Numbered from the stretch's first letter, positions 33,328 to 43,529 are shown. The stretch: DNA of 60,283 nt from Bacteroidia bacterium (GCA_030427245.1 JAUHXA010000046.1:1-60283), one strand, 5' to 3'. A program made the numbers and translations. Notes: a model not told the origin generated them from the letters alone.

Positions 33328-35160
33328 ATGACAACGACAGCTACACAAGCTCAAACACAAGCCCCCACTTCAACAGATAGCCAAAAAAGACTGAATCGCT
33401 TACTTCAATTAGCCGAATGGCACGCATCTATTCAGCCTGAAAAAGCCATTGCACAGGCAGAAGAAGCAATGAAAATAGCTGCGCAACAGGCAGATAAATC
33501 GGCAGAATGTAAACTCACCTATATATTAGGCAGCACTTATTTGCATCAAGGACGCTTGGAAATAGCCACTGAATACTTCAATCAGGCCTTACAGCTTTGT
33601 AGACAACACTGCGATACCGCAACTTTGGTAAAGGTTTTTAATGCCATAGGTAATATTCACAAGCTCAAAGGCAACTACAAATTGGCATTGGAATATTTCT
33701 TCAAAGGCTTAAAATACGATGTCAAATCCTTCAATGCGACTCTATACAACAACATTGCTCACGCCTATGCCATTCTCAAAAAATACGACAAAGCTGTTGA
33801 CTACCTTCAAAAAGGGATGAGTCTCGCCCAATGTCAAAATGAACCTGAACCCCTCATCAGATGCTTGATCAACATTGGCAGCAATTACTACCTACAAGGA
33901 AAATATAAAAAAGCCATCGAACACTTCAATCAAGCACTGGAGACCGCAATCCAATATCCCAATTTCACCAAGCAAAGTGTGAAATGTTTGCATGATATTG
34001 GAGCTGCACATGAATACTTAGGAAATCACGATTTGGCTTTGGAGAACTATCGAAAAGCACTGGAAATCAGCCGAAAATGTGGCTATTTTTTGGATGCTTG
34101 CTGCAATATTTACAAAATCGGAAACATCCGCTTAAAGCAAAAAAACTACGTCAAGGCATTGAAGTATTTTTACAAATGCCTGGAAATGATTGACGAATAT
34201 TCATTTGAGTCACAGCGAATTGATTGCTTGAAAGCAATGTACGAGTGTTATGAGCTGCAAGAGGATTATGCCAAAGCCAACCATTTTTTGAAGGCAGTCA
34301 TAAAAGCACAAGACCAACAACGGAATCACCGTATGGAATGTGAAATGGCGGCTTTATTGATTGACAAAGAAGAAGAGGTCGCTCTTTTGGAGGAAAAACG
34401 AAAGAAGATGGAAATCCAAAACAAAACTCTTTCAAGTTCTTACAAAATACTGGAACAAACCAACAAAGAGTTGCAACAATATGCCTATGTGGTAGCACAT
34501 GACCTCAAAGAACCTCTCCGAAACATTGGTAGTTTTACGGCTTTACTTCAAAAAAGATATGGGACGGATTTGGATTCGACTGCTTTAGAGTTTATGCAGT
34601 ACATCTTGAAGAATACCAAACACATGAATCAATTGTTGTCGGATTTGTTGAAGTATGCAACTGTGAACAAAGATGTGCAGAGATTGATTATTGAAGAAGT
34701 TAAAACCCAATCGGTTGTCGAAGAAGTTCAGCGAATTTTGGCTTCTCGCATCCGCACGACACAGGCGGTTATTGAAGTAGGTGCACTGCCAATTGTGTAC
34801 TGCAATCGCTTACATTTGACCCAATTATTGATGAATCTCATCAACAATGCCATCAAATTTCGCAGTGATCGCCCTTGTCATGTCCGAGTACGAGCCAAAA
34901 CAAAAGATGATTGTTATATTTTTTCGATTGAAGACAATGGCATCGGAATTGAAGAAGATTACCAACAGCAAATCTTCAAGATTTTCAATCAATTGGAAAG
35001 ACACAATCACACAGGTACGGGCATCGGTTTGGCGATTTGTGACAAAATTATCAAATTCTATAGTGGCGAAATTTGGGTCAATTCCGACAAAGATAAAGGC
35101 TCGACTTTCTATTTTTCACTGCCTCGATTTCCAAAAATCAAGCATCAAATAATGCCTTGA
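33328..35160 (+). CDS. Cytoplasmic TPR histidine kinase
   Basis: The 610-residue protein has no signal peptide or membrane helix. Residues 25-325 hold about seven TPR units (CLINIGSNYYLQGKYKKAIEHF, CLHDIGAAHEYLGNHDLALENY). A coiled coil (about 345-380, EEEVALLEEKRKKMEIQNKTL) leads into a HisKA domain with phospho-acceptor H391 in YVVAHDLKEPLRNI. HATPase_c (about 440-605) has N box NLINNAIKF, G1 EDNGIGI and G2 GTGIGLAI. Such soluble TPR kinases take input from protein partners. No response regulator is adjacent, so it is an orphan. The start ATG 33328 is followed by a Thr/Gln-rich lead of about 20 residues. Confidence 0.92.
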   Translation: MTTTATQAQTQAPTSTDSQKRLNRLLQLAEWHASIQPEKAIAQAEEAMKIAAQQADKSAECKLTYILGSTYLHQGRLEIATEYFNQALQLCRQHCDTATLVKVFNAIGNIHKLKGNYKLALEYFFKGLKYDVKSFNATLYNNIAHAYAILKKYDKAVDYLQKGMSLAQCQNEPEPLIRCLINIGSNYYLQGKYKKAIEHFNQALETAIQYPNFTKQSVKCLHDIGAAHEYLGNHDLALENYRKALEISRKCGYFLDACCNIYKIGNIRLKQKNYVKALKYFYKCLEMIDEYSFESQRIDCLKAMYECYELQEDYAKANHFLKAVIKAQDQQRNHRMECEMAALLIDKEEEVALLEEKRKKMEIQNKTLSSSYKILEQTNKELQQYAYVVAHDLKEPLRNIGSFTALLQKRYGTDLDSTALEFMQYILKNTKHMNQLLSDLLKYATVNKDVQRLIIEEVKTQSVVEEVQRILASRIRTTQAVIEVGALPIVYCNRLHLTQLLMNLINNAIKFRSDRPCHVRVRAKTKDDCYIFSIEDNGIGIEEDYQQQIFKIFNQLERHNHTGTGIGLAICDKIIKFYSGEIWVNSDKDKGSTFYFSLPRFPKIKHQIMP

Positions 35161-35172
35161 GGAATTGTGAAG

Positions 35173-35212
35173 GAATGAATTTTGAACCTTCGTACAAATT
35201 CAAAATTCATTC
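35173..35212. terminator. Hairpin between convergent kinase and glpK
   Basis: GAATGAATTTTGAA (35173-35186) and TTCAAAATTCATTC (35199-35212) are perfect 14-bp arms, midway between two convergent stop codons. There is no strong T tail, so termination may be partial or act through the hairpin alone. Confidence 0.65.
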
Positions 35213-35228
35213 ATCCAAAAATTCAAAA

Positions 35229-36770
<1,542 letters not shown>

Positions 36771-36927
36771 TTAATATATAGAAATATGTATTTATACAGC
36801 GATATTACTGTTTTTTGGTCAAAAACAGATTATAAAACTATGTTTTTTTTGTTAAATAAACTTTTATTTTAGATGAAAATATAGTAGCTTTATCGTACTC
36901 CAAATTATTTAACCAAAAATTGAAGAT

Positions 36928-37209
36928 ATGGATCTTAAAGGTATGAACATCACATTCAATGAGTTGAGAAAAATCAAAGACAGTTTACCAGATGGCAGTA
37001 TTCACAAAATTGCCGAAACACTTAAAGTTTCTGATGAAACAGTAAGAAACTACTTTGGTGGTTATAATTATGAACAAGGACAGGCAGTAGGAATACATTT
37101 TGAACCTGGTCCCGATGGTGGTATTGTTCATTTAGATGATAGCCGAATTATTGAAATGGCTCAACAAATTATTGAAGCTCAGGAAGCAAACGCAACGGTT
37201 GAAGATTAA
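36928..37209 (+). CDS. Small helix-turn-helix DNA-binding protein
   Basis: The 93-residue protein shows a helix-turn-helix at about 22-45 (IHKIAETLKVSDETVRNYFGG), preceded by NELRKIKDSLPDGS and followed by an acidic C-terminal helix (DDSRIIEMAQQIIEAQEA). The middle stretch FEPGPDGGIVHLDD is Gly/Asp-rich. I recall similar small proteins across Bacteroidota but know no function. A candidate -7 box TAGCTTTA lies at 36885-36892, and a strong terminator follows, so it is an independent unit. It could be a nucleoid or regulatory protein. Confidence 0.75.
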   Translation: MDLKGMNITFNELRKIKDSLPDGSIHKIAETLKVSDETVRNYFGGYNYEQGQAVGIHFEPGPDGGIVHLDDSRIIEMAQQIIEAQEANATVED

Positions 37210-37242
37210 GCAAATACTTGCTACTACTCTTTTTTTCTCAAG

Positions 37243-37286
37243 TCCTCCATACGCTAATACAATGCGTGTATGGAGGATTTTTTTTT
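37243..37286 (+). terminator. Intrinsic terminator after the small HTH gene
   Basis: TCCTCCATACGC (37243-37254) pairs with GCGTGTATGGAGGA (37264-37277), with a two-base bulge, followed by nine T. Confidence 0.88.
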
Positions 37287-37317
37287 ATGAAAATCTTACT
37301 TCAATAGGGGAGGTGGA

Positions 37318-37452
37318 TTATGCTACCGTACATTTTTAATGTAATCACAAAAGGCACAAATAAAACAAAAGTAAAGAACTGAAATTCCATCATCTCTTTT
37401 GCTCCGTTTTGATACTTTTGGGGTTCAAAAATCATTTTATACAGTCGTATCA
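37318..37452. mobile_element. 135-bp palindromic MITE-like element, copy D (reverse)
   Basis: Fourth copy, in the same orientation as copy A, exactly 135 bp and more diverged at the tips (TTATGCTACCGTACA left, TACAGTCGTATCA right). GTGGA flanks it directly on both sides (37313-37317 and 37453-37457), a likely target duplication; GTGGATT matches over 7 bp if the left edge is moved two bases. Confidence 0.8.
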
Positions 37453-37516
37453 GTGGATTTAAGAATTGCGATAGACGAGGCTTGAATTGTGATATTAGAG
37501 GAGGTGGGAGAGGTTG

Positions 37517-37667
37517 TTTGAAGAGGCATTTTACCAAATTTAGGGTTTGCCTTAAAAGAACATAGCACCCCACAAGGAGATGCTATGCCTAAAACCCTAA
37601 TTGTTTAACCCTAAAAACCTAAAGCCATGAAAAAGCAATGTAAATATAAGACTATTTTGTTGGTTTG
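37517..37667 (+). promoter_or_regulatory. Orphan promoter, leader hairpin and 13-codon reading frame
   Basis: TTTG (37517-37520) and TAGGGTTTG (37541-37549) are 20 bp apart, a near-consensus promoter with one extra base. A hairpin CATAGCA (37561-37567) / TGCTATG (37581-37587) follows, with an AGGAG-like stretch in the loop. Then come three CCTAAAA-type repeats and ATGAAAAAGCAATG at 37627, which opens only 13 codons (MKKQCKYKTILLV). The layout is like the 5' leader of an outer-membrane receptor gene whose body is missing, or a small RNA. Bases 37668-37816 show only AT-rich sequence. Confidence 0.35.
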
Positions 37668-37816
37668 ACCAAAAAAAAAATAACAAAAAGTATAAAAATT
37701 CTTGTTGGACATATTTTTTTTGGCATAAATATTTCATTTAGTTGTGCTTAGGAAACAGGGTAAACTGAAATTTCAGATTAAAAAAAATATTTACCTAATT
37801 TTATTTCGAGAGGCCT

Positions 37817-38395
37817 TCAACGATACAAATTCATTTTGTCAATATAATCAGAGACGGTCTCCGAAACCATATAGCGAATAGATTTGCCTTTTTTTTGAAG
37901 TTCTCTGATGTAGGTTGCAGATATTTCGATTTTGGGAACATACAATCGTTGGACTTTGGGGTGGTCTTTATACAATTCGTTTTCGTAGCCAGGTCGAGGA
38001 TAAACAATCAATTGATACTGCTCCAAAATTTTTTCATAGTTTTTCCATTTGTGAAAGTGCTTCAAGTTATCTTCTCCCATAATCAAATAAAAATGATTAT
38101 CGGGATATTTTTCACGTAAATAGGTAAGCGTATCTATCGTATAAGACGGAATTGGGAGTTTGAACTCAATTGTTGAAGCTTTTATTCGATCATTTCCCTC
38201 TACCGCTAGATTCACCAAATGTAAGCGATCGTATTGATTCAACAAAGTCTGTTTCTTTTTGAATGGATTTTGGGGCGAAATCACCATCCAAACTTGATCT
38301 ATCTCTTCTAAGTTGACCACCGTTTCTGCAATAATCAAATGCCCAACATGAATGGGATTGAAAGAACCGAAAAATAAACCGATTTTTTTGGACAT
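37817..38395 (-). CDS. nadD: Nicotinate-nucleotide adenylyltransferase
   Basis: This NAD biosynthesis enzyme adenylates nicotinate mononucleotide. From ATG 38395 it has 192 residues; a longer frame from 38470 would run into the divergent thyA start and adds no family sequence. Motifs: [12 protein letters not shown] (nucleotidyltransferase HxGH signature) near the N-terminus, [12 protein letters not shown], and the C-terminal [28 protein letters not shown], which carries the ISxTxxR motif. The gene is divergent from thyA, with overlapping palindromic -7 boxes between them. Confidence 0.96.
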   Translation of the reverse strand: MSKKIGLFFGSFNPIHVGHLIIAETVVNLEEIDQVWMVISPQNPFKKKQTLLNQYDRLHLVNLAVEGNDRIKASTIEFKLPIPSYTIDTLTYLREKYPDNHFYLIMGEDNLKHFHKWKNYEKILEQYQLIVYPRPGYENELYKDHPKVQRLYVPKIEISATYIRELQKKGKSIRYMVSETVSDYIDKMNLYR

Positions 38396-38402
38396 AATGT
38401 TT

Positions 38403-38420
38403 TTATTTTTGCAAAAATAA
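38403..38420. promoter_or_regulatory. Symmetric divergent promoter of nadD and thyA
   Basis: TTATTTTTGCAAAAATAA is a perfect 18-bp palindrome. On each strand it contains TATTTTTG, a full TAnnTTTG -7 match (38404-38411 plus, 38412-38419 minus). The minus-strand box has TTG 17 bp upstream (38437-38439). Predicted nadD and thyA starts lie 8 and 36 bp from the palindrome edges. Confidence 0.55.
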
Positions 38421-38455
38421 CAATAAAACAATTCAACAATAGAGCAATCTTCGAT

Positions 38456-39250
38456 ATGAAACAATACCACGAACTACTTCAAAAAATAATTAATGAGGGA
38501 AATTACAAAGACGATCGAACAGGCACGGGAACATTGAGCATTTTTGGACATCAGATGCGCTTCAACTTGCAAGAAGGTTTCCCCTTAGTGACGACTCGCA
38601 AAATCCACACCCGCTCTTTGATTTATGAATTGCTGTGGTTTTTGAAAGGAGACACCAACATTCAATATCTAAACGACCACAAAGTGCGTATATGGGACGA
38701 ATGGGCAGATGAAAACGGAAATTTAGGACCTATCTATGGTTCTCAGTGGCGGTCTTGGCATGGACAAAATGGCGAAGTTGTCGATCAAATCAGCCAATTG
38801 ATGCAAGACCTCCAAAGCAAGCCTCATTCTCGCCGATTGATTGTCAGTGCCTGGAATGTTGCAGACCTTCCCAAAATGGCCTTGGTGCCTTGCCATAGCC
38901 TTTTTCAGTTTTATGTGAACGACGGTAAAATCTCTTGTCAGCTCTATCAGCGTTCTGCCGATGTGCCAATAGGCATACCCTACAATATTGCGAGTTATGC
39001 CTTACTGCTTTGTATGATTGCCCAACAAACGGGGTTAGAACCTTACGAATTCGTCCATACTTTGGGCGATGCTCATATCTATGTAAATCAAATGGACGGC
39101 ATCAAAGAACAATTGAAGCGAGAAATCCGACCGCTACCTCAATTGAAGATTCGAGAAGGGGTTTCCTCCGTTTTTGACTACGATTACGAGGATTTTACCA
39201 TTGAAGGATACGTTCCACATCCGCATATCAAAATGCCTGTAGCGGTTTAA
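38456..39250 (+). CDS. thyA: Thymidylate synthase
   Basis: The 264-residue folate-dependent enzyme methylates dUMP to dTMP. It has the same length as the E. coli protein and the same position of the catalytic Cys, C146 in [13 protein letters not shown]. The dUMP-binding segment [21 protein letters not shown] and the C-terminal MPVAV are also present. [20 protein letters not shown] marks the N-terminus. No dihydrofolate reductase gene follows it here. It is divergent from nadD. Confidence 0.98.
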   Translation: MKQYHELLQKIINEGNYKDDRTGTGTLSIFGHQMRFNLQEGFPLVTTRKIHTRSLIYELLWFLKGDTNIQYLNDHKVRIWDEWADENGNLGPIYGSQWRSWHGQNGEVVDQISQLMQDLQSKPHSRRLIVSAWNVADLPKMALVPCHSLFQFYVNDGKISCQLYQRSADVPIGIPYNIASYALLLCMIAQQTGLEPYEFVHTLGDAHIYVNQMDGIKEQLKREIRPLPQLKIREGVSSVFDYDYEDFTIEGYVPHPHIKMPVAV

Positions 39251-39403
39251 TGGGTAAGCGTTGGATTCTTAATAAATAATGTAGGATGAACAGGTATGTC
39301 TTTTGATGCGTTTGTCATTCTAATTCAAGAAATTTATTGAGAATTAATATCGAAAATCTTCTATTACATAGTATTTTTAACCATTACTGAATCTAATGTA
39401 ATT

Positions 39404-40180
39404 ATGTGCCTTATCATCTTTGCTTACAAAGCTCACCCGAAATATCCTCTCATTGTTACCGCCAATCGGGACGAATTTTATGAAAGACCTACTCAGCAAG
39501 CCCATTGGTGGAAGTCCAATCCCAATATTTTAGCTGGCAAAGACTTGAAAGGCGGTGGTACATGGTTGGGAGTGTCGAAATCGGGAAGATTTGCAGCCTT
39601 GACCAATTATAGAGACCTCCAACACATCCGAGCGGATGCCCCAACTCGTGGAACTTTGGTGACACAATTTTTGGAACAAGACCACCTTTCTGCTCTGCAA
39701 TACATTGAAGGAATAGAAAACGATGAAGCCTACAATGGCTACAACTTACTACTATATGAAAACGATACCCTCGTTTGGCATTCCAATATAAGTGGTGAAA
39801 GTCGAGAATTGAAGGCCGGAGTTTATGGAGTCAGCAATGCGCTTTTAGATACTTCGTGGCCCAAGGTGGAACATGGAAAGGACTTTTTGAAGGACTTATT
39901 GCAGAAAAATAAGGATACTTTTGAAGTCGAGAAAGCGTTTGACTATCTACAAAATACTTTGAAGCCCAGCGATCAAGAATTGCCCGACACAGGCGTAGGA
40001 ATTGAATTGGAACGTTTGTTATCTCCCTTGTTTATCCAAAGTCCCAAGTATGGAACTCGTTCTTCCTCTGTTGTTTTGGTGGATACAAAAGGAAATATTC
40101 GCTTTGAAGAACGAGTATATCAAGGAGCGCAAGGAAGCAGGGTTTTTGAGGTGAAGGGAGTTAGAGGACAGAAATCATAG
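39404..40180 (+). CDS. NRDE (TANGO2-like) family protein
   Basis: The 258-residue protein starts MCLIIFAYKAHPKYPLIVTANRDEFYERP, showing the conserved N-terminal Cys and the NRDE motif that names the family. Further family landmarks are LAGKDLKGGGTWLGVSKSGRFAALTNYR, YGVSNALLDTSWPKV and TRSSSVVLVDTKG. The human homologue TANGO2 is linked to lipid or heme handling; bacterial function is unclear. The start is fixed by the conserved Met-Cys. A terminator-like hairpin separates it from the next gene. Confidence 0.9.
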   Translation: MCLIIFAYKAHPKYPLIVTANRDEFYERPTQQAHWWKSNPNILAGKDLKGGGTWLGVSKSGRFAALTNYRDLQHIRADAPTRGTLVTQFLEQDHLSALQYIEGIENDEAYNGYNLLLYENDTLVWHSNISGESRELKAGVYGVSNALLDTSWPKVEHGKDFLKDLLQKNKDTFEVEKAFDYLQNTLKPSDQELPDTGVGIELERLLSPLFIQSPKYGTRSSSVVLVDTKGNIRFEERVYQGAQGSRVFEVKGVRGQKS

Positions 40181-40194
40181 CAGAAAGATTCTGC

Positions 40195-40231
40195 ACATCT
40201 GTTGGATTTTCAAGACCTAACAGATGTTTTC
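40195..40231 (+). terminator. Probable terminator after the NRDE gene
   Basis: ACATCTGTTGG (40195-40205) pairs with CCTAACAGATGT (40216-40227), with one bulged base, and is followed by a short T run. It lies within the 60-bp gap before the next ORF. Confidence 0.5.
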
Positions 40232-40269
40232 CTAAAACCATGAAAATTGAATTTTTTAAAGGGAAAATC

Positions 40270-41865
40270 ATGTTCACATACATCATCATAGGAGCAGGTT
40301 CGGCAGGTTGTGTCTTAGCCAATCGCCTATCTGCTAATCCACACAACAAAGTTTTGTTATTGGAAGCGGGTAAAGCCGACACTTCACCCGACATATTGTT
40401 ACCTTCGAGCTATTCCAAACTCTTCAAATCCGAATTGGATTGGGCTTTTGAAACCACGCCCCAAACACATGTAGATAACCGAAAGCTGTTTGTGCCAAGA
40501 GGAAAAGTTTTGGGCGGATCCAGCAGCATCAATGCCATGATTTATATGCGAGGCAACCGATTGGACTACGACGAATGGGAGAAAATGGGTGCTAAAGGTT
40601 GGGACTACGAATCGGTATTGCCTTACTTCAAAAAATCCGAGAATCAAGAAAATGGCGGCAACGATTTTCATGGAACATCCGGACCGCTATCGGTCTGTAA
40701 TCTTCGCTCTCCCTTCAAAATTTCCAAAACATTTGTGCAAGCGGCAAAAGAACTTGGTTTTGCACACAATCTTGACTTCAATGGCCAATCGCAGGAAGGT
40801 TTTGGATTGTTTCAGGTTACACAGAAAAACGGAGAACGTCATAGTGCTTCGGCGGCTTATTTGCAGCCTATCGCTCACCGTTCCAATTTGGAAATTATCA
40901 CGGAAGCTCATGTCCACAAAATTTTGATAGAAAATGTTCAACGAGAGGGATTCAGAGCAGTCGGGGTGCAATACGAAAAGGCGGGGCAAATCCATAGGGC
41001 AAAAGCTTCATCGGAGGTGATTCTGTCGGCGGGAGCCATCGCCAGCCCTCAAATACTGATGCTTTCGGGGATTGGGCATCAACGGCATTTGTATGACAAA
41101 GGGATTGTTTGTATCAAGCACTTACCAGGCGTTGGGCAAAACTTACAAGACCATTTGCTGGTGCCGATTGTGGTAGAGTTGAAGGGAATGTACCGAACTT
41201 TTGACAGTGCGGGAACTTGGCTCGACCACCGACAATACGAGCATTTCGGCTCAGGGCCTTTGAGTAGCAATACTTCGGAAGCGGGAGGGTTTCTAAAAAC
41301 TCGTCCTGAGTTGGACGCACCCGATCTGCAGTTTCATTTCAGTCCAGCCTTTTACTATCAGCACAGCTTTGCCCGTCCAAAAGGAAAGGGCTGCACGCTT
41401 GCGCCCACTTTATTACAGCCCAAAAGTGTGGGAGAAATCACCTTAGATACGCCAAATCCGACAGACGCTCCTCTGATAGATCCTCGATATTTGAGTCATG
41501 AAGAAGATTTGAAGACCATGATTGAAGGAGTGAAAGTAGCCTATCGTTTACTCAAAACTCGTCCTTTTCAGCGCTATTTCAAAGACTATCATTTGCCCAA
41601 TTCCATGCTGCAAACGGACGAAGAAATAGCTCAACACATTCGAGCCTATATGAAAACAGTTTATCATTCGTGTGGAACTTGCAAAATGGGAAACGATACG
41701 ATGTCGGTGGTCAATCCGCAATTGCAGGTGCATGGTATTCGAAATTTGAGGGTCGTTGACGCTTCGGTAATGCCCAAAGTACCGAGAGGAAACACCAATG
41801 CTCCTGCAATTATGGTCGGAGAAAAAGGAGCAGATTTAATTTCTTTTGGGTATAACAATGCCTAA
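40270..41865 (+). CDS. GMC-family FAD-dependent oxidoreductase (choline dehydrogenase-like)
   Basis: The 531-residue flavoenzyme starts best at ATG 40270 (MFTYIIIGAGSAGCVLANRL), which puts the FAD-binding GxGxxG at the very N-terminus as in relatives; ATG 40240 adds ten unrelated residues. GMC motifs include FVPRGKVLGGSSSINAMIYMRG, ILSAGAIASPQILMLSGIG, active-site His in YHSCGTCKMG and the closing NTNAPAIMVGEKGADLI. The family oxidises alcohols such as choline. No betaine aldehyde dehydrogenase gene is nearby, so the substrate is open. Confidence 0.93.
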   Translation: MFTYIIIGAGSAGCVLANRLSANPHNKVLLLEAGKADTSPDILLPSSYSKLFKSELDWAFETTPQTHVDNRKLFVPRGKVLGGSSSINAMIYMRGNRLDYDEWEKMGAKGWDYESVLPYFKKSENQENGGNDFHGTSGPLSVCNLRSPFKISKTFVQAAKELGFAHNLDFNGQSQEGFGLFQVTQKNGERHSASAAYLQPIAHRSNLEIITEAHVHKILIENVQREGFRAVGVQYEKAGQIHRAKASSEVILSAGAIASPQILMLSGIGHQRHLYDKGIVCIKHLPGVGQNLQDHLLVPIVVELKGMYRTFDSAGTWLDHRQYEHFGSGPLSSNTSEAGGFLKTRPELDAPDLQFHFSPAFYYQHSFARPKGKGCTLAPTLLQPKSVGEITLDTPNPTDAPLIDPRYLSHEEDLKTMIEGVKVAYRLLKTRPFQRYFKDYHLPNSMLQTDEEIAQHIRAYMKTVYHSCGTCKMGNDTMSVVNPQLQVHGIRNLRVVDASVMPKVPRGNTNAPAIMVGEKGADLISFGYNNA

Positions 41866-41941
41866 TAAACTGTTTGTGTTTAAATAAAAAAACTATGTTC
41901 TGTGTTGAAAACAACGAAAATAGATGCAGTTTTATGGACTG

Positions 41942-42021
41942 CTAATATTACATAACATTTGAAATATTAGTTGGTTGTTGAAATAAAAACTTGACTATCT
42001 AAAATATTAATAGTATATTGC
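41942..42021 (+). promoter_or_regulatory. Promoter and candidate operator of the GG-leader peptide gene
   Basis: TTG (41991-41993) and TATATTG (42014-42020) are exactly 20 bp apart, a good Bacteroidota promoter, about 45 bp before the ATG. Twenty base pairs upstream of the -33 box, CTAATATT (41942-41949) and AATATTAG (41963-41970) form a perfect inverted repeat that could bind a regulator. Confidence 0.55.
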
Positions 42022-42065
42022 AGCTACCATTAAGTTTTTTAATAACCATAAAATTTTTAAACCAG

Positions 42066-42194
42066 ATGAAAACACAGAACAATGTTTCACTTGAAGATTT
42101 GAAAAACTTGGCACTTACCAGCCAAGAAATTACGCAAATTAAAGGCGGAGAAAGAGGTAATGCCGTAATCATTGTAGATTGGGGTGAAAACTGA
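42066..42194 (+). CDS. Double-glycine leader peptide (candidate secreted peptide or RiPP precursor)
   Basis: This 42-residue gene lies in a 412-bp gap. Residues 1-28 look like a double-glycine leader: a helical acidic stretch (VSLEDLKNLALTSQEI) ending TQIKGG at 23-28, close to the pattern L-S-x-x-E-L-x-x-I-x-G-G cleaved by C39 peptidase exporters. The predicted 14-residue core is ERGNAVIIVDWGEN. It has its own promoter, upstream inverted repeat and intrinsic terminator, which argues for a real unit. Similar GG-Bacteroidales natural-product precursors are known as a class. No C39 exporter, modifying enzyme or immunity gene is visible within the window, so export and function are open. The core has no Cys and only one aromatic residue. 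Confidence 0.7.
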   Translation: MKTQNNVSLEDLKNLALTSQEITQIKGGERGNAVIIVDWGEN

Positions 42195-42241
42195 TAACTC
42201 GTCCTTTATCGCCATATTATTTGGCTTGAATTAATTAGCAG

Positions 42242-42279
42242 TAGCCTTCAAATTTATCACTTGAAGGCTATTGTTTTTT
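42242..42279 (+). terminator. Intrinsic terminator after the GG-leader peptide
   Basis: TAGCCTTCAA (42242-42251) and TTGAAGGCTA (42261-42270) are perfect 10-bp arms followed by TTGTTTTTT, at the convergent end with the Ig-like anti-sigma gene (stop at 42278). Confidence 0.88.
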
Positions 42280-42913
42280 AAAAAGTAGGAGGCATTAAGT
42301 TTTTCTGTATGAAAAAAGAGCGTAAGACCATTCCATATTTTTTAGAACGCAATTTCCAATAATAGCGCCCAGGTTTGAACCCTTTTAGGTCAATTGTGAA
42401 GGTAGCAGTATTGGCTGCAATATTTTGCTTCAAAACCTCATCTTCTTCACTATTTTCGATGGTCAACTTCAATGCCTCGTTTACAGGATTTTCCAATTGA
42501 AAAGTAATTTGCTCCAAAAAATCCGCTTCATTTTCAGGTTGAATGACCTTCAAGTTGCCCATACTTCGAATTCCGACCAACTCCTTAGCAATTCGACTTT
42601 CATACGCACCAACAGGCTGAAACATAGCCAATAATTCGTCTAAGGTATAGGTTTCGGATGCTTCCTCTTCCGATTCTTCTTCAAAATCACTTCTACCCAG
42701 TTTGTATTTTTGCTCCCAAGAAGCGACTTTGGCTTCAAAATCAAAAGCCCCGACAGCTACAATTCCTTCAATAAGAAAATGATAATCAGCTACTTCCTGA
42801 GCCAATACTGGATTCTGTTCTATGTCTGTTTTCATGGCGGTCATTTCATTTGGAGGCAACTCGCCTCGCAGATATTTTTGGATACGGTCTATATGTTGTT
42901 CTTGTGGTGTCAT
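42278..42913 (-). CDS. Anti-sigma-like protein with C-terminal Ig-like domain
   Basis: The 211-residue protein follows the ECF sigma gene by 52 bp. Its N-terminus (IQKYLRGELPPNEMTAMKTDIEQNP, then VLAQEVADYHFLI) has the pattern of anti-sigma heads and tetratricopeptide-like regulatory starts. A linker is very acidic (FEEESEEEASETY). The last 100 residues form a beta-rich domain ending in GFKPGRYYWKL and RSFFIQKN, the same domain as in the 16161 protein. No membrane helix is seen. I infer that it binds the ECF sigma factor encoded upstream; the Ig-like domain may contact a signal protein. Not a named family to my knowledge. Confidence 0.6.
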   Translation of the reverse strand: MTPQEQHIDRIQKYLRGELPPNEMTAMKTDIEQNPVLAQEVADYHFLIEGIVAVGAFDFEAKVASWEQKYKLGRSDFEEESEEEASETYTLDELLAMFQPVGAYESRIAKELVGIRSMGNLKVIQPENEADFLEQITFQLENPVNEALKLTIENSEEDEVLKQNIAANTATFTIDLKGFKPGRYYWKLRSKKYGMVLRSFFIQKNLMPPTF

Positions 42914-42965
42914 ATTCTATGCTAATTTTGAAGGGTCAATTTAGAATGTTGAATGATTGTTTTTG

Positions 42966-43529
42966 CTATTTTTTCATCAATTCCCTCAACTGCTTCAAGC
43001 AAACACTTTTGCGTTTGCTGACCACTCTTTCGTCTTTGTAACCCATCGTTATGGCAATCGCTTCAACAGAGTAGTTTTTGAAGAAAAAGAGGTGCAAGAC
43101 GGTTTTACAGGGTTCGCCAATGCGCTGCAAAAGCCTTGCAACAACCTTTTTTTGATGCTCTTTTTTGTAAGTTTCATCAATGTCATAGTCCACTTCTTGA
43201 ATGGCAGCCCCTTGTTCAATATCGCTTGTTTTATTGTGTTTGTCTCGAAATCGTTCTCTGAACACATTTTTGGCGATGGCAAACAAATAGGTTTTCAAGC
43301 TGCTTTTCAATTCTGTAATTTTACCGTCTTTGATATTGTAATACAAGATGATAAATGCTCGCTGATACACCTCTGCCGAAGTATCGTCCGCACAATTGTA
43401 GCGCCGACCAGCCCAAATAATGAACTCACTTCGGTACTGAGCATACAGCCTTTCAAGCAATTGTTCGTCACCTTTTTGGATGTCCTCCAGCAATTTGGTT
43501 TTATTTGAATAACTGTTTTCCATTTTCAT
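42966..43529 (-). CDS. ECF-type RNA polymerase sigma factor
   Basis: The 187-residue protein has region 2 (about 25-95: DDTSAEVYQRAFIILYYNI, LKTYLFAIAKNVFRERFRDK) and region 4 (about 130-180: IGEPCKTVLHLFFFKNYSVEAIAITMGYKDERVVSKRKSVCLKQL). Starts at 43529 (MKMENS) or 43523 (MENS) are equally possible. It is divergent from the CHAT-STAND gene and upstream of the Ig-like anti-sigma-like gene. In Saprospiria-type genomes I recall sigma genes of this kind beside CHAT-protein genes, so a functional link is plausible. The gap to the CHAT gene (43530-43743) contains a clear promoter for the latter. Confidence 0.9.
   Translation of the reverse strand: MKMENSYSNKTKLLEDIQKGDEQLLERLYAQYRSEFIIWAGRRYNCADDTSAEVYQRAFIILYYNIKDGKITELKSSLKTYLFAIAKNVFRERFRDKHNKTSDIEQGAAIQEVDYDIDETYKKEHQKKVVARLLQRIGEPCKTVLHLFFFKNYSVEAIAITMGYKDERVVSKRKSVCLKQLRELMKK

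Noticed and set aside
42957-43508. 183-codon frame antisense to the ECF sigma gene
   Set aside because: Phe-rich shadow of the sigma gene; no motif.
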